Assembly (NCBI GenBank): GCA_027493875.1
Contig: JAOSJX010000013.1
Span: forward strand, 54,206 to 109,038
Length of the DNA stretch: 54,833 nt
Origin: Deltaproteobacteria bacterium
GTDB lineage: Bacteria > Lernaellota > Lernaellaia > JACKCT01
Reading direction: 5' to 3'
Shown here: one piece after another, positions 27,952 to 39,600 of the stretch
How the letters are laid out: every line of letters begins with the position of its first letter
Position numbering within the stretch: the first letter of the stretch is position 1
Program-made: the position numbers and the translations under genes
Notes under the pieces: model-generated
What the model was told of the DNA's origin: nothing
Seen by the model: only the letters and a program-made list of their open reading frames with translations
Databases searched by the model: none

Positions 27952-30758
27952 TCAGTCGTCCGGGTGGACATGGAGGGCGCGATGCATCAGGTCCGCTTGC
28001 TCTTCCCTTGTGCTGGTGGACGAATCCCGTCGCCGGACTCGCCGCGGCGGAACGAGAAATGCGTTCGATCTTCCACCGGTCTTCCAACGCCTCGGCGAAT
28101 TGATTGCGCACGAAATTCCAGGCTCCGGCGTTCATCGGCTCTTCCTGCACCCAACGCACCCGCGCGCGGGGGTGCCATCGTAGAATCTTCCGCACGTGCT
28201 CCGCCGGAAACGGATAGAGCTGTTCCACGCGGTAGATCGCCGTGTCGTTGATTTCCGCCCGCCGGCGCTCCGCCGCGAGGTCGTAATAAACTTTGCCGGA
28301 GCAGAAAATCAGATTCGCGACGAGTTCCGGCGCGGGCGATTCCGGATCGGGAAGGATCGGCTGAAACCCGCCGTCCGTGAATTCGCCGATCGTCGAAACC
28401 GCATCCCGGTGACGCAGCAGGCTCTTGGGCGTAAACAAAACGAGCGGCTTGCGGAATTCGCGCGCGATCTGGCGGCGCAGGATATGGAAGTACTGCGCGG
28501 GGGTCGTGACGTTCGCGATCTGCATGTTGAGATCCGCGGCCAGCCCCAGAAAACGCACGACGCGGGCCGAGGAGTGTTCCGGCCCCTGGCCCTCGTATCC
28601 GTGCGGGAGCAGGAGCACCAGGCCCGAATGCCGCTTCCACTTCATCTCGCCGGTCGCGATGAATTGGTCGATGATGACCTGGGCGCCGTTCGCGAAGTCG
28701 CCGAACTGCGCTTCCCAAAGGACTAGCGTATTCGGCGACTCGAGGCTGTAACCGTACTCGAACCCCAGAACGCCCGCTTCGGAAAGCGAGCTGTCCCAGG
28801 CGTAGAAGGTCGTCCCGGGCGTCCCCAAATGGCGGAGCGGAATCCAGGTCTCGCCGGTCGTTGCGTCCAGCAGCGCCGCATGCCGGTGGCTGAACGTCCC
28901 GCGACGCGAATCCTGCCCGGAGAGACGCACGATCGTCCCGTCCAGACACAGCGTTCCGAAGGCGAGCAGCTCGCCCATGCCCCAGTCGATCGGAAGCTCG
29001 CCCGTGCCCATCTTCAGCCGGTCTTCCAAGAGACGCAGGATCTTCCGGTGCGGCGTAAAATTCGGCGGCGGCTCGGTGACGCGTTTCGCGATGTCTTCGA
29101 TGACGTCGCGCGAAACCGCCGTCTTCACCGGGGCGAGAAGATCCGCGGCCGTGGCCACGCGCAAGCCGGACCACTGTCCGTGCAAGGTCGAGTACTTCAC
29201 CGGCCGCGGCCCGTCCACCGAGCGGCTGTACGCGTCTTCGAGTTCCTCGTTTACGGCGCCGGTCACCGCTTCGACGTCGCTTTCCTTCCAGACGCCGCGC
29301 ATCACGAGGCCGTCCACGTAAATTTTGCGCACACCGGGATGGGCGTCGATTTTCCGGTAGAGCATCGGTTGCGTGAACGAGGGTTCGTCCGTTTCATTGT
29401 GGCCGTAGCGGCGGAAGCAGACGAGATCGATCACCGCGTCCAACCCGGAAACGTTGGCGGAACTCGAGGGCCATGCGCGTCACGCCGAGCAGCGAACGCA
29501 CATCGTCGCCGTTGACGTGGAAGATCGGCACGGGAAGCATTTTCGCGACGTCCGTGCAGTACAGCGTCGAGCGCGCATCTTTGGGCGAGGTCGTAAAACC
29601 GATCTGGTTGTTGATGACGATATGCACCGTTCCGCCGGTGCGGTAACCGGACAGCTTGGCCAGGTTCAACGTTTCCATCACCGTGCCCTGGCCCGCGAAC
29701 GCCGCGTCGCCGTGGATGAGCACGGGCAGGACGCGTTTGTGGTTCACGTCCCCCATCCGGTCCTGCCGGGCGCGCACCCGGCCTTCCACCACCGCGTTCA
29801 CCGCCTCCAGATGGGACGGATTCGACGTGAGGGACATCCAGATTTCCCGGCCGTCCCGCGTGGTACGGACGTTGTTGAAACCGAGATGGTATTTCACGTC
29901 GCCCGATCCGAATGACAACCGCGAATCGATAATGTCCTCGAACTCGTTGAAGATCATTTCGCATTCTTTGTGGAGGATGTTCGCGAGCACGTTGATGCGT
30001 CCGCGGTGCGCCATCCCGAAGATCACCGTTTCAATGTGGTGAAGCGCCGAGGCTTCGACCAGGGAATCGAGCGCGGAGATGAGGGATTCGGCGCCTTCCA
30101 GCGAGAACCGTTTGGTACCCACGAACTTCTTGTGCAGAAATTTTTCGAACGCCTCGGCGCGGATGATGCTCTCCGCGGCGAGCTTCTCCACCTCCGGCGT
30201 CACCCACGAAAGATACGAACCCGTCTCGATCAGCGCGCGCAGCCACGAAACCTGCTCCTCGTCCTGGATGTGCGCGAATTCGACGCCCACGGTCCGGCAA
30301 TAACTGTCGCGCAGGCGCTTCCGGATCTCGCGCAGCGTCACCGGCGCGCCGCGCCCGAAGTCGTCGGCGACGAACGTGACGTCCAGATCCGCGTTGCCGA
30401 GACCGAAGTGGGAAAGCGGCGGCTCCGTATAGTCGGGCGTCAGATCGGTGCCGAGCGGATCGAGCGTCGCGTACTGATGGCCGTACGTGCGGTAGTAGTC
30501 GATCAGGCGCAGCACCGCGATCTGCTTGGCGACGTCGGCGACCGGCGCCGCGGCGGACGGCGCGCCGCCGAAAATACTCCGCGCCTGAAAACTCGGGCCG
30601 ACGGCCGACGCGCCCCCGTTGCCCGGCTTATCCGCCTCGAACAACGTGCGCCATTCGGCGGGAACATGATCGTCGCCGCGCAGCCAGCGCTGATACATCC
30701 GCTCGGCGTAGGCGAGGTTTTCACTGGAAAGTTGAAGGCCGTTTCGTCCGTTGCCCAT
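27952..30758 (-). CDS. odhA: 2-oxoglutarate dehydrogenase E1
   Basis: E1 decarboxylates 2-oxoglutarate with thiamine diphosphate in the TCA cycle. The N-terminal segment is typical (SSENLAYAERMYQRWL). The substrate and ThDP region includes FGMAHRGRINVL, LTSNPSHLEAVN and GDAAFAGQG, and the transketolase-like domain shows LLLPHGYEGQGPEHSSARVV. An extra G near 29447 and an extra A near 28014 split the frame. Correction gives 934 residues, matching typical OdhA/SucA, and ends with a short tail at TGA 27954..27952. It begins 16 bases after the DUF190 gene. Confidence 0.95.
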
Positions 30759-30774
30759 GATCGACGCCTCGCTG

Positions 30775-31131
30775 CTATTCGCTTTTCTCACCGCGTGGGG
30801 CCACGCCGTATTTGTGCACCTGAACCTTCTCCATCGTCACCAGGCCGTCAAACGGTAACTCGTCGAGGTGCGGCAGCACACGGTCGATATTTTCCCGCAT
30901 GTCGACCACCTCGATCACCACCGGTAAATCCTGCGACAAACGCAGCAGATGATCCGTGTGAATCCGGCTCCGCGCCCCATAGCCCATGATTCCTCGAAAC
31001 ACCGTCGCCCCGGCGATGCCCTCCCGGCGAAAAAGCTCCACCAGTTCCTGGTAAAGCGGCCGGCCTTTATATCTGTCGGACTCGCCCAGGAAGACGCGCA
31101 TCAAAATCTGTTCGCCTGTGAGAATCCTCAT
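30775..31131 (-). CDS. DUF190 (PII-like) protein
   Basis: This is a 118-residue intact frame with ferredoxin-like alternation. It starts MRILTGEQILMRVFLGESDR and contains FRGIMGYGARSRIHTDHLL, the signature of DUF190 proteins that often accompany CrcB channels. Its ATG overlaps the crcB stop (ATGA), suggesting translational coupling. The role is unknown; a regulatory partner of the fluoride channel is an inference from neighbourhood. Confidence 0.88.
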   Translation of the reverse strand: MRILTGEQILMRVFLGESDRYKGRPLYQELVELFRREGIAGATVFRGIMGYGARSRIHTDHLLRLSQDLPVVIEVVDMRENIDRVLPHLDELPFDGLVTMEKVQVHKYGVAPRGEKSE

Positions 31132-31559
31132 ACGCCCGCTCCCATCCACGCGCGCGCCAGCGCCATGCCGCCCCAGCAGGCGGGCAGTCCCAAGAGCAGT
31201 TGCGCTCCGACATTCGCCGCCGCGGTGCCGAGGAGGCCGTCCTCAATGTAGCGCATTGTCTCATATCCGAACGTGGAAAACGTGGTGAACGCGCCGAGAA
31301 AACCCACGGTGGCCGCAACGCGCAACTCGCGCGGCACGGCTTCGCTCTCGATCCCTAAACGCATCAAGAAACCGAGCAGAAAGCAGCCGATCACGTTGAC
31401 GACAAGCGTTCCGTAGGGAAAGTGCTCGCCCGCGACGCGATAGGCCCAGCCGCTGACCGCATACCGGCCCACGCTGCCCAACGCTCCCGCCAACCCGATG
31501 TAGAGAAGCTCGCGCACGTTCGGCGCTATCCCCAAACCGTCAAAAAGGGTCCTTTTCAT
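31128..31559 (-). CDS. crcB: Fluoride ion channel CrcB/Fluc
   Basis: CrcB is a small dual-topology membrane channel that expels fluoride. The 143-residue protein starts MKRTLFDGLGIAPNVRELLY and has four hydrophobic segments. Conserved GSVGRYAVSGW, PYGTLVVNVIGCFLLG and GFLGAFTTFSTFGYE are present; the polar track (Asn in VVNVIG, Thr/Ser in TTFSTF) is intact. No fluoride riboswitch consensus was seen upstream. It heads the unit crcB-DUF190-odhA-odhB-lpdA. Confidence 0.93.
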   Translation of the reverse strand: MKRTLFDGLGIAPNVRELLYIGLAGALGSVGRYAVSGWAYRVAGEHFPYGTLVVNVIGCFLLGFLMRLGIESEAVPRELRVAATVGFLGAFTTFSTFGYETMRYIEDGLLGTAAANVGAQLLLGLPACWGGMALARAWMGAGV

Positions 31560-31654
31560 ACGCCAATCCGGCGGCGTGTCAAGGGCGGAATTTTGCCCTG
31601 ACCGGCGGTTACGGCGGTTTTCTACCACGCGATTGTGATTTAATTTGGATTCCG

Positions 31655-32674
31655 ATGAAAACGGTCCACCAAGCCCTGCCGACGTACGGACGCGGTCTTT
31701 TCTCCACGTTGGACGAATCGCTTTTCGGGCGATGCGTCGTTTATACCGCGCCCGAACCGTGGGCGGAGATCGAATCGAGCTTCCCGGCAGAACCTCTGGC
31801 CGTCACCGTGCCGGCGACGATGGAGCGGAAGGACATCGAGCGGCTCATCGACGGGCAGCCGCAAGCAAATGCCGTTTTCGGCGTCGGCGGCGGAACGGCT
31901 TGCGACGCCGCAAAATTGCACGCCTTTCGGCGCGGAGCGCGGCTGGTTCTCGTTCCGACGATCCTCTCCGTGGATGCCCCCTACACGAAAGCGGTCGGTA
32001 TTCGCGTCGGCGGCCGCGTCCGTTATGTCGGGGAGGTCTACCCCGATTATTTACTCGTCGATTTCGATTTACTCGAGCGTTCGCCGAAACGCCTCAACCG
32101 GGCGGGGGTCGGCGACGTGTTGTCGATCTTTACCGCCTTATTCGATTGGAATCTGGCACGCGACGTGCGGGGTGAATCATACGACCACGGAATCGCAACG
32201 GATTCGCAAGCTTTGTTGAACCGCCTGCTTGCGTCGGCGGAGGCGGTTCGCGCTTGCGGAGAAGAAGGACTGCGGCTTATCTCCGAGTTGTACGTCGCCG
32301 AAGTCGCCCTATGTGAACGTTTCGGCAATAGCCGTCCGGAGGAAGGATCGGAACATTATTTTGCGTACGCAGTGGAATCGGACACGCGTCGACACTTTAT
32401 CCACGGCGAGCTGATCGCGTGCGCGGTTCTCTTGACGGGACTGCGTCAGGGGCAGGACGTTACCGCGGTCAAGGCGTTTCTCGACGAATGCGGCGTCGCC
32501 TACCGACCGAAAGAGATCGGATTGTCCTACCGCGAAATGGAAAAGACGCTGTGCGCCTTGCCCTCTTTTTTAGCGGCGGAGACGCAATTGCCGTATGGAA
32601 TCTACCATCACAGGGATATCGACAAATCCGCCGCCCGCGCGCTCGTCGCGTCCTTCCGGGAGCTTTTTGAATGA
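31655..32674 (+). CDS. Iron-containing alcohol dehydrogenase family protein (G1P/glycerol dehydrogenase-like)
   Basis: The intact 339-residue frame has the NAD-binding GVGGGTACDAAK, the middle segment LVPTILSVDAPYTKAVG and RAGVGDVLSIFTALFDW with the first metal Asp. Metal-site His residues lie in EEGSEHYFAY and HFIHGELIAC. This pattern belongs to the superfamily of glycerol dehydrogenase, glycerol-1-phosphate dehydrogenase (AraM/EgsA) and dehydroquinate synthase. The SVDAPYT motif differs from the HDGIAS of true G1P dehydrogenases, so the substrate is open. It is the first gene of the glycosidase operon; the next start overlaps its stop (ATGA). Confidence 0.78.
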   Translation: MKTVHQALPTYGRGLFSTLDESLFGRCVVYTAPEPWAEIESSFPAEPLAVTVPATMERKDIERLIDGQPQANAVFGVGGGTACDAAKLHAFRRGARLVLVPTILSVDAPYTKAVGIRVGGRVRYVGEVYPDYLLVDFDLLERSPKRLNRAGVGDVLSIFTALFDWNLARDVRGESYDHGIATDSQALLNRLLASAEAVRACGEEGLRLISELYVAEVALCERFGNSRPEEGSEHYFAYAVESDTRRHFIHGELIACAVLLTGLRQGQDVTAVKAFLDECGVAYRPKEIGLSYREMEKTLCALPSFLAAETQLPYGIYHHRDIDKSAARALVASFRELFE

Positions 32675-34909
32675 ATCGCGAAAATTTTATCCTCGTGCTG
32701 TCATTGTTTTTTCTTTCTTGCGCCGCCGGCATTCATCGGCTGCGGATGCGGCGACGATGATTCCGAGGACGATGATTTGACGGACGACGACGATACCGAC
32801 GTCGATGACGACAACGGCCCGGTGGACGATGACCTGGATGACGATACCGACGACGGCCCGGATGACGACATGGACGATGACGATACGGGTACACCGAACC
32901 GCGAACCGTTGGCCGTGCTGGATTGCAGCCCGGTATGCGCCGCCGTCGACGAAGAGGTATCGTTTTCCGCGGAGGATACGGTCGATCCGGAAGACGGCGC
33001 TCTTAACTTCGTGTACGACTTTGGGGACGGCCACAACGCATCCGACGTGACGGCGGCTCACGCCTACGAAGCGCCGGGGGCGTATCGCGTCACGCTAACG
33101 GTCACGGACGATAACGGCTGGGTGGACACGTCGTCGTGCATCGTGTCCGTCGGCGATTTTCCCGTGGGAATGGGGACAATGGATGTCCTCGACCTCATGC
33201 CCAACCACTATGATCCGGCCATCATCGAGACGCAGCCCAAGCCGGATCACGGCGGCGTCTTGTGGGGATTTTTTCGACGCCGCGTCGGACGGCATTCCGG
33301 ACACGATTCTCCTCAACGGCGAGCCGGCGGACCCGGAGAGCGGCAACGTGCGCTGGTGCGAGATTGTCCAGGAGAGCCTGCTGGCGGGCGACCTCGGCAT
33401 TCTGCGTTGCCAGACGAATGACGCGGACTTCAATCCCGGCAAAACGGTCGAGGTGGAAGTCAAAGCAGGTTCAACTCTCCTGTGGTCGAAGACCGAGACG
33501 CTCCCTCAGCCTTCGCTTCAACCGAGCTATATCACGCCCTCCACCGACGGCATGGAGTTGCTCGTCCACGTGCGAAACGACGGAACGGAAGTGACCGCGG
33601 TCACCGGCCTGTCCATCGACGGCATCGACGTCTCCGATTTTATCGTCGTCGACAACGAGACGATCGGTCCCGGAGAGGTCGCCGTCATTCGCGTTTTGCG
33701 CTGCGACGGCATCCCTCCGGGGGACTGGACCGTTTTCACCGTCGTCGGCGAAACCGCCAAAGGCGCCGTGTCGGCGTCGCGCGCGCTGCGTCTGTTTGAG
33801 CCGAAATTCCTCATCGGCAATTGGAACGGCAGCGGGGGAGACGTTTTTACCGACGTGGAGCGACGTCAAGAACAGATGGATCTCGGCATCAATCTGTTCC
33901 TCTGGTATCCCCAACCCGCATTTCCTCCCGAAACAATCCTTCCTCTGGCGGAAGCCAACGACTTTTATCTTTGGACGCACACCGGCGGTTTCAATCCGGG
34001 CGATTATTTTGCCACGACGGTGGAGAACTACGGCGACGATCCGCGCTGGTTCAGCAACGCGACGTGCGGTGAGTGCGACGGCCAAAGCTGGGAGAGCGGC
34101 GTCGAAGCGCTCGACGAGGTGCGTGCCCATCGCTCGTTGTGGCCGGAACCGAAACCGCAGTGGCTCTACTCTCGTGCAGTTATTACCACTCGGTTTTCGC
34201 ACCGATCGGCGACGTCGGCGGCATGGACCACTACGGCGTTCTCGCGCCGAAATGCAACATCAACTGGCCGCCCTTCTATTGGGACGCCGTGGAGTTGACC
34301 GGCGCCTACGCCCGCGTTCTCAAGCGGACCAACGAGCCGAAACCCGCCTGGAACTGGACGCAATCATCGAAAACCGATTTCGAGATCTTCGGACGGCATC
34401 TTCGCTGCACGACCGCCGACGAGATCCGCGCGCAGTGGTATGAAGTCCTCGCGGCGGGCACCAAAACGATGTTCTGGTTTTTCTACCGTGACGAGCAAAT
34501 CGAAGAATGTCCCGAGGAGAGCACCGATATTGCACCGGTGCTCGCGGCCGAACTCGAACCGCTCAAGGATATCCTCCTCGACGGCGACGTTCCCGCGGAG
34601 GGAACCATCGTCTCGACGGAGGACGAACTCCTGCATGTTACCGCGACCGTCGCCCCGCACGGCATCGCGATCTTCGTCGTCAACATCGACTACACACTTA
34701 ACCTCGTGGAGCCATGGACTTGGACAGAGCGAACGGATGTGGTGTTAAACTTTACACCGCCGGCTGGTTTTGAACCGATGACGTTTTACTGGATCGAGAA
34801 TGACCAATGGACCGAATTGACGGCGGCGAACGCGGAATTGAATACGTGGGCGGTTTTCCTCCCGCCGTTTAGCGTCGCGCAACCAATCCTCGTCGTCCCG
34901 GAACCGTGA
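32671..34909 (+). CDS. PKD-domain lipoprotein with Asp-rich linker
   Basis: The start ATG overlaps the upstream stop. Correcting one extra T near 32713 reads a lipoprotein signal ending PPAFIGC, then an Asp-rich linker of ~50 residues, then a PKD domain (VYDFGDGHNASDV and GAYRVTLTVTDDNGW). A long C-terminal region follows that begins KFLIGNWNGSGGDVF and resembles a glycosidase-type barrel (LGINLFLWYPQP, MDHYGVLAPKCN, TKTMFWFFYRDEQ). Further frame changes lie near 33270 (six T) and 34172. The corrected length is 745 residues. It is probably surface-exposed and carbohydrate-related; no catalytic residues are assigned. Confidence 0.7.
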
Positions 34910-34919
34910 GGAGCGAATG

Positions 34920-37107
34920 ATGAACAGAAACCGCTTGCTCTTCGTCGTCATTTTGATGCTGGCCCCCGCGTCGGCCCACGCGTGGTCCACGTTGCCGATG
35001 ACGCTCGATCTGGCGGAAGCCGGCGGGCAGGCCATTCCCATGCAAAACGGCCGGCCGATGATCTCCTTCGATCCGCAGGAGCGGCCGATCATCGACCTCT
35101 CCGGGACGTGGAAAAAGAAGCGGCTCAAATTCAACCATGACGTCACCATGGGACCTCGCGACGACGCGTTCTTCGCGGCGGTCGAGACCGAGTCCGACGG
35201 GGCGCTCGAACCGACGTTTAACGACGCCGGGTGGGTAAACCACGAGCTCCCCGGCGTGGAAAACAAAATGCCCGACACGCCCGACGACCCATCCGGCGCC
35301 GAGGTTTATTCGCGCGGCGTTTATTACCGGCGCCACGTGAACGTTCCGGCGGATTGGGAAGGGACAGGTCGTCCGCCTCGTGACGCTCGCGGCGGATTAC
35401 GTCGCCGACGTTTGGATCAACGGCCTCTGGGCGGGTTACCACGAAGGCGGCTATGCGCCGTTCGCCTTCGACGTTTCGACCCTCCTGAATTACGGAGGTG
35501 ACAACGTCATTGTTTACCGCGTCGACGCCCTCCCGTGGACCATCCGCTTCGACATCATTCCCTCCTGGTTCGCCACCGACTGGCAGCATTACGTCGGCGT
35601 GGTGCAGGATCTCTATTTAGAAGCGGCGCCACCGATGAACATCGTGCGCGCGGACGTCATCCCCATGAACACGCGCGGCGATCTCGAGGTTTCGGTGGTG
35701 ATCGAAAACCGGAGCGACGAGCAGCGACTCGTGCGCGTTGCGGCAACGGCCTTCGCCCTGGACGAAACGGACCCGGACTATCTCGATGAGCCGCGCCCGT
35801 CGCGTTTGCTCGGCGGTCAGGCGCCGCTCTTACACGAAAACGAGACATGGGCGCTGGTACCGCCGATGGGATTTACCCGAGCCGGCCTCTCACCGCGCGT
35901 CGAAAATCCCGATCTTTGGACGCCGGCGGACCCGAATTTGTACGCGATGCGCGTCTCCCTCGAAGCCGGCGCGGACGAGATCGACACGTTCTGGACGCAA
36001 TTCGGTGTACGGACCGTCGAGGTCGGCGAAGGCGCAAAAATCCTGCTCAACCGCCGCCCGGCGTTTTTCACCGGCATGGCGCGCCACGAGGATTGGCCCG
36101 ACACGGGCCGGACGGCGACGTTTGAAAAAATCCGCGAGGATTTGGAAATCGTCCGTGAAACAAATGCGTACTTCCTCCGGACGGCGCACTATCCCAATCA
36201 TCCGAATACCTATCTTTTGACGGATCGGCTGGGATTCGCCGTGTGGGAGGAGATCCCCGCGTGGTGGATCATGCAACTCAACATTCCCATTCTTCTCGAG
36301 CGCGGGTTGCCGCAACAGATGTGGCGCGAGATGATCTGGAACCAACGCAACCGCCCGTCGGTTCTTTTCTGGAGCCTTCAAAACGAGGCGATGTGGTATC
36401 TCGTTTTCAATCTTCCGCAATACGTCGGAACGCTCCGCGATGACTTTCGCGACAACTACCCGGACGGACGTCTCGTGGCGCAGGCGCTCGCGGCGGACGG
36501 CGCGCCGGTCACGGGGCACACGGTGGACGATGTGGACGTGATCGGGTGGAACACGTATTACGACGTATTCTACGGCGGCGACGCCACGGGCGAGACGGCC
36601 GGATTTCTCCAATGGCAGCACGCCATTCATCCCGACACGCCGATGATCGTTACGGAATTCGGCCAGTGGGCCGGGGACGACGCCGGCGACCAGCAGAAGC
36701 AAGTCGACATCGCCGAGGATACCTTGGCGGGAATTTTTCCTTTTGCCGCGGTGGACGATACGGCGACGACGTTTGAAGAAGGTTTCGTCGCGGGTGTTTC
36801 GTGGTGGTGCCAGTTCAATTGGTACCGCGTACAGGATCCGCACGTACAAAGCATGGGGACCATGAGCATGGATCGCATCACGGAAAAACCGGTCCGGCAA
36901 ACGCTCGCGGACCTTTACGAGCCGTATTTCAACTCGGGGGGTCTCGGCGAGGCGCTTCCCGATGACGATGACGATGACGATGCGGACGACGACACGGGGG
37001 ACGATGACGATGCCCCCGACGACGACGGCGCCCCCGACGACGACGTCGACGACGATGAGAACGCTGACGACGACGATAACGACGAAGGCGGTTGCTGCGG
37101 ATGTTGA
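34920..37107 (+). CDS. Secreted GH2-type glycoside hydrolase with acidic linker and Cys-Cys tail
   Basis: Two ATGs stand in tandem; the second (34920) has AGGAG at better spacing and opens a signal peptide (MNRNRLLFVVILMLAPASAHA). A sugar-binding domain is followed by the GH2 sandwich and the catalytic barrel. The likely acid/base Glu is in WSLQNEAMW and the nucleophile in IVTEFGQWA. One extra G near 35367 breaks the frame; correction gives 728 residues. The C terminus is ~45 residues of mostly Asp ending EGGCCGC. The substrate is a beta-glycoside of unknown identity. The following gene overlaps it by 7 bases. Confidence 0.85.
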
Positions 37108-39600
37108 AGCGCGCCGCGATCGTCGTTGCTCTCTGGTCGGTCACCTCGGCCGCGTTGGCCGGGCCGGTCGATCTGACGCCCTACGCGCGAATCACCGCAA
37201 CGCAAACCCGCGAAACGTTTTTTCGGCCTCTGGCCGCGCGAAACGGACGACGCCCCGTACACGATCCGCGACGGCGACTCCGCCACAAGCTGGAAGCTCC
37301 CGTGGGATACCTCGCCGGTTCTCACGCTGGATTTCGCGCCGCTTTTGCCTTTCGAACCGACCATTGAAACCATCGAGGCCGAATGGGCGAAAGCGCCGGA
37401 CGGACCGGTCCGGGTTCGCGCGTTCGCCTATTGCGGAGGGCCGCTCGTGGAAGAGTTGGCGTGGCACGACGCAACGCAGCCGTTCGTATTTGTCCGGCCG
37501 CGCGCCGCCCGATGCCTGGAATTCACGTTCAATCAGCCCGCCGCCGCGGAGCTGGTCGAGCTTCGCGTGACCGCGCCGGACCGCGGAATAACGCCGAGGA
37601 TCAACCACGTCTCGGCACGCGCCTTGGACGGCCGCATGGTTCATCTCGATATTTTCGACCCGGACCGTGTCGCGCGGTTTGTGAGGCTTTATTACTTGCC
37701 GACTTTTGGTGCGGGGCTGGATGAAGGCGTGGTGATCGACGAATTCGTCAATCGCACGTGGTGGGAAGGCCCGCTACCCGTGCACGAGGAAAGGTTCGCG
37801 GCGCTGGTTCCGATCGCCGAGGACGGCACGGAAGGCCTTCCCCACCGCATCGCGTTTCCCACGCGGAGCGATACCGCCCTGCACGACGGCAGCGGCGTGG
37901 TCGAGGGATTCTACGGCCGGCCTTGGAGTTGGAAGGAACGCCGCGCGCTGGTGCGCCATTTGTCCTCCATCGGCCTCGGTCTTTATATCTACGGTCCGAA
38001 AGACGATCCGCTGCACCGCGACGCGTGGCGAACTCCTTATCCCGAGGAAGTCGTCGCGCGCTTTCTGGATCTCAACCGTCTGGCCGCGGAGCTCGGCGTC
38101 ACGTTCTCTCTCGGCATCAGCCCCGGCAAAGACATGGATATGGGCGACGGGGAAGAGCGCGCCACGTTGATTGCGAAGCTGGAGCCTTTCGCCAATCAAA
38201 CCGGCCGCGTCCGTCACTTCACGCTTCTTCTCGATGACATCGAGTTCGGTCTCGATCAGCCGGTCGACGGCGCGCTCGGCGCCGAGCACGCCGATCTCGC
38301 GAACTGGTTGCGCGATGCGCTGGGGGATATCGCGCACGCCGACGTCACACTCGACGTCGTCCCGACCGTTTATTCGACGAACCGCCAGGAAGATTGGCCG
38401 GGAGGAAACGATTATCTCGACGCGCTGGCCGATCTTCATGCCGACATCCAGGTCATGTGGACCGGAACGCGCACATTCTCGCCGTCGCTTTCCGCCGCGG
38501 ATCTCGCGGACGTCACCGCCCGCATCGGCCGCGCGCCGGTTCTCTGGGACAACGAGCACGCCATCGACGGCGGCGACGCGTTCGTCGGCAAGGTTTACGC
38601 CGCACCGTATGCTGGACGCACGCCTGATCTGGTCGACGCCCTCGCCGGCATCGTGGCCAACCCTATGATCCTCGGCGCCGCGAACCGCCTCGTGCTTCCA
38701 TCCTACGCGCGCTTTCTCGACGACCCGGAGACCTACGATGGAAACGCGGCGCGATTCGCGGCGGCCGAGCTCGAAGGAAGCGGCGCGACCGACGAGGAAA
38801 TCGCTCTTTATCTCGCGGAGACCTTCCACGGAAACGGCATCGAGGGAATTCCCGCCATCGGGATGCCGATCAACCCGGCGATGAACAGCGCCGTGACGGC
38901 TTTGGAGGAAGCGGTCCGCAACGGTGACAAGGACGCCGTTCGTGAGGCGAGTCTGGCGCTCATGATTGTCGCCGCGGAAATGGCGACAGCGCAGGAACGC
39001 CTCCACCACAGCGGCCTCGACGCCGAATTCGTCGACGATTTCTGGGTACCGGCCGACCGTCTCACGCACGAAGGCCGCCAGCTTCTTCACCTGCTCCGTT
39101 GGTTCACGCGCCGGCCGACGGACCTGTCGTCCAACGTGCAGCTTGAGCTATCCGACCGCTACCGCTGGCTCGCCTTGGGGGACCGCTACCAACTCAGCCT
39201 CTTCGTCGTCGACGCGTTACGCGCTTTTCTTGTCGCGCGGCCGCCGGTTTTCGACGATTTTTCGCGCCCGATCGTCATTGAGCCGGACACCGAGCTGCGC
39301 GCCGAGCGCAAAACCGTTTTCGAACCCGTGGTCGGGGCGGACGTCGCGATTTTCGGACTTCCCGGCGCCTCCGTCGACGGTCCGCGCATCGCCTGGACGC
39401 CGCCGCATGCCGGGATCTATCGCCCCGTCGTCGTCGCGTGGACGGACAGCGGCTGGGATTTCGCCTATTGGACGCTGACCGTCGAGCCCGCGGTTCACCA
39501 ACCCATCGAAGACAACGACGAGTTCGTCCCGGGCGACCTGCCCGAAGATCCGCCGATCGATGAGGAGTTCGATTCCGCGGGCTACTGCTGTGGTTTTTGA
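37101..39600 (+). CDS. Secreted GH84 beta-N-acetylglucosaminidase with Cys-Cys tail
   Basis: The GH84 core is plain: GVVEGFYGRPWSWKERRAL, YIYGPKDDPLHRDAWR, and the catalytic Asp pair in FTLLLDDIE. This family removes terminal N-acetylglucosamine. The protein has a signal peptide (MLKRAAIVVALWSVTSAALA), a discoidin-like segment (IRDGDSATSWKLPWD) and then the catalytic barrel. One extra T near 37217 breaks the frame; correction gives 832 residues. The C terminus is acidic and ends SAGYCCGF, echoing the GH2 neighbour. The TTTTT in the stop region is a possible miscall, so the last residue is less certain than the CC pair. Confidence 0.9.

Noticed and set aside
31560..31654. Fluoride riboswitch before crcB
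   Set aside because: No crcB-motif consensus could be seen; only a small GGGC hairpin is present and the region is short.
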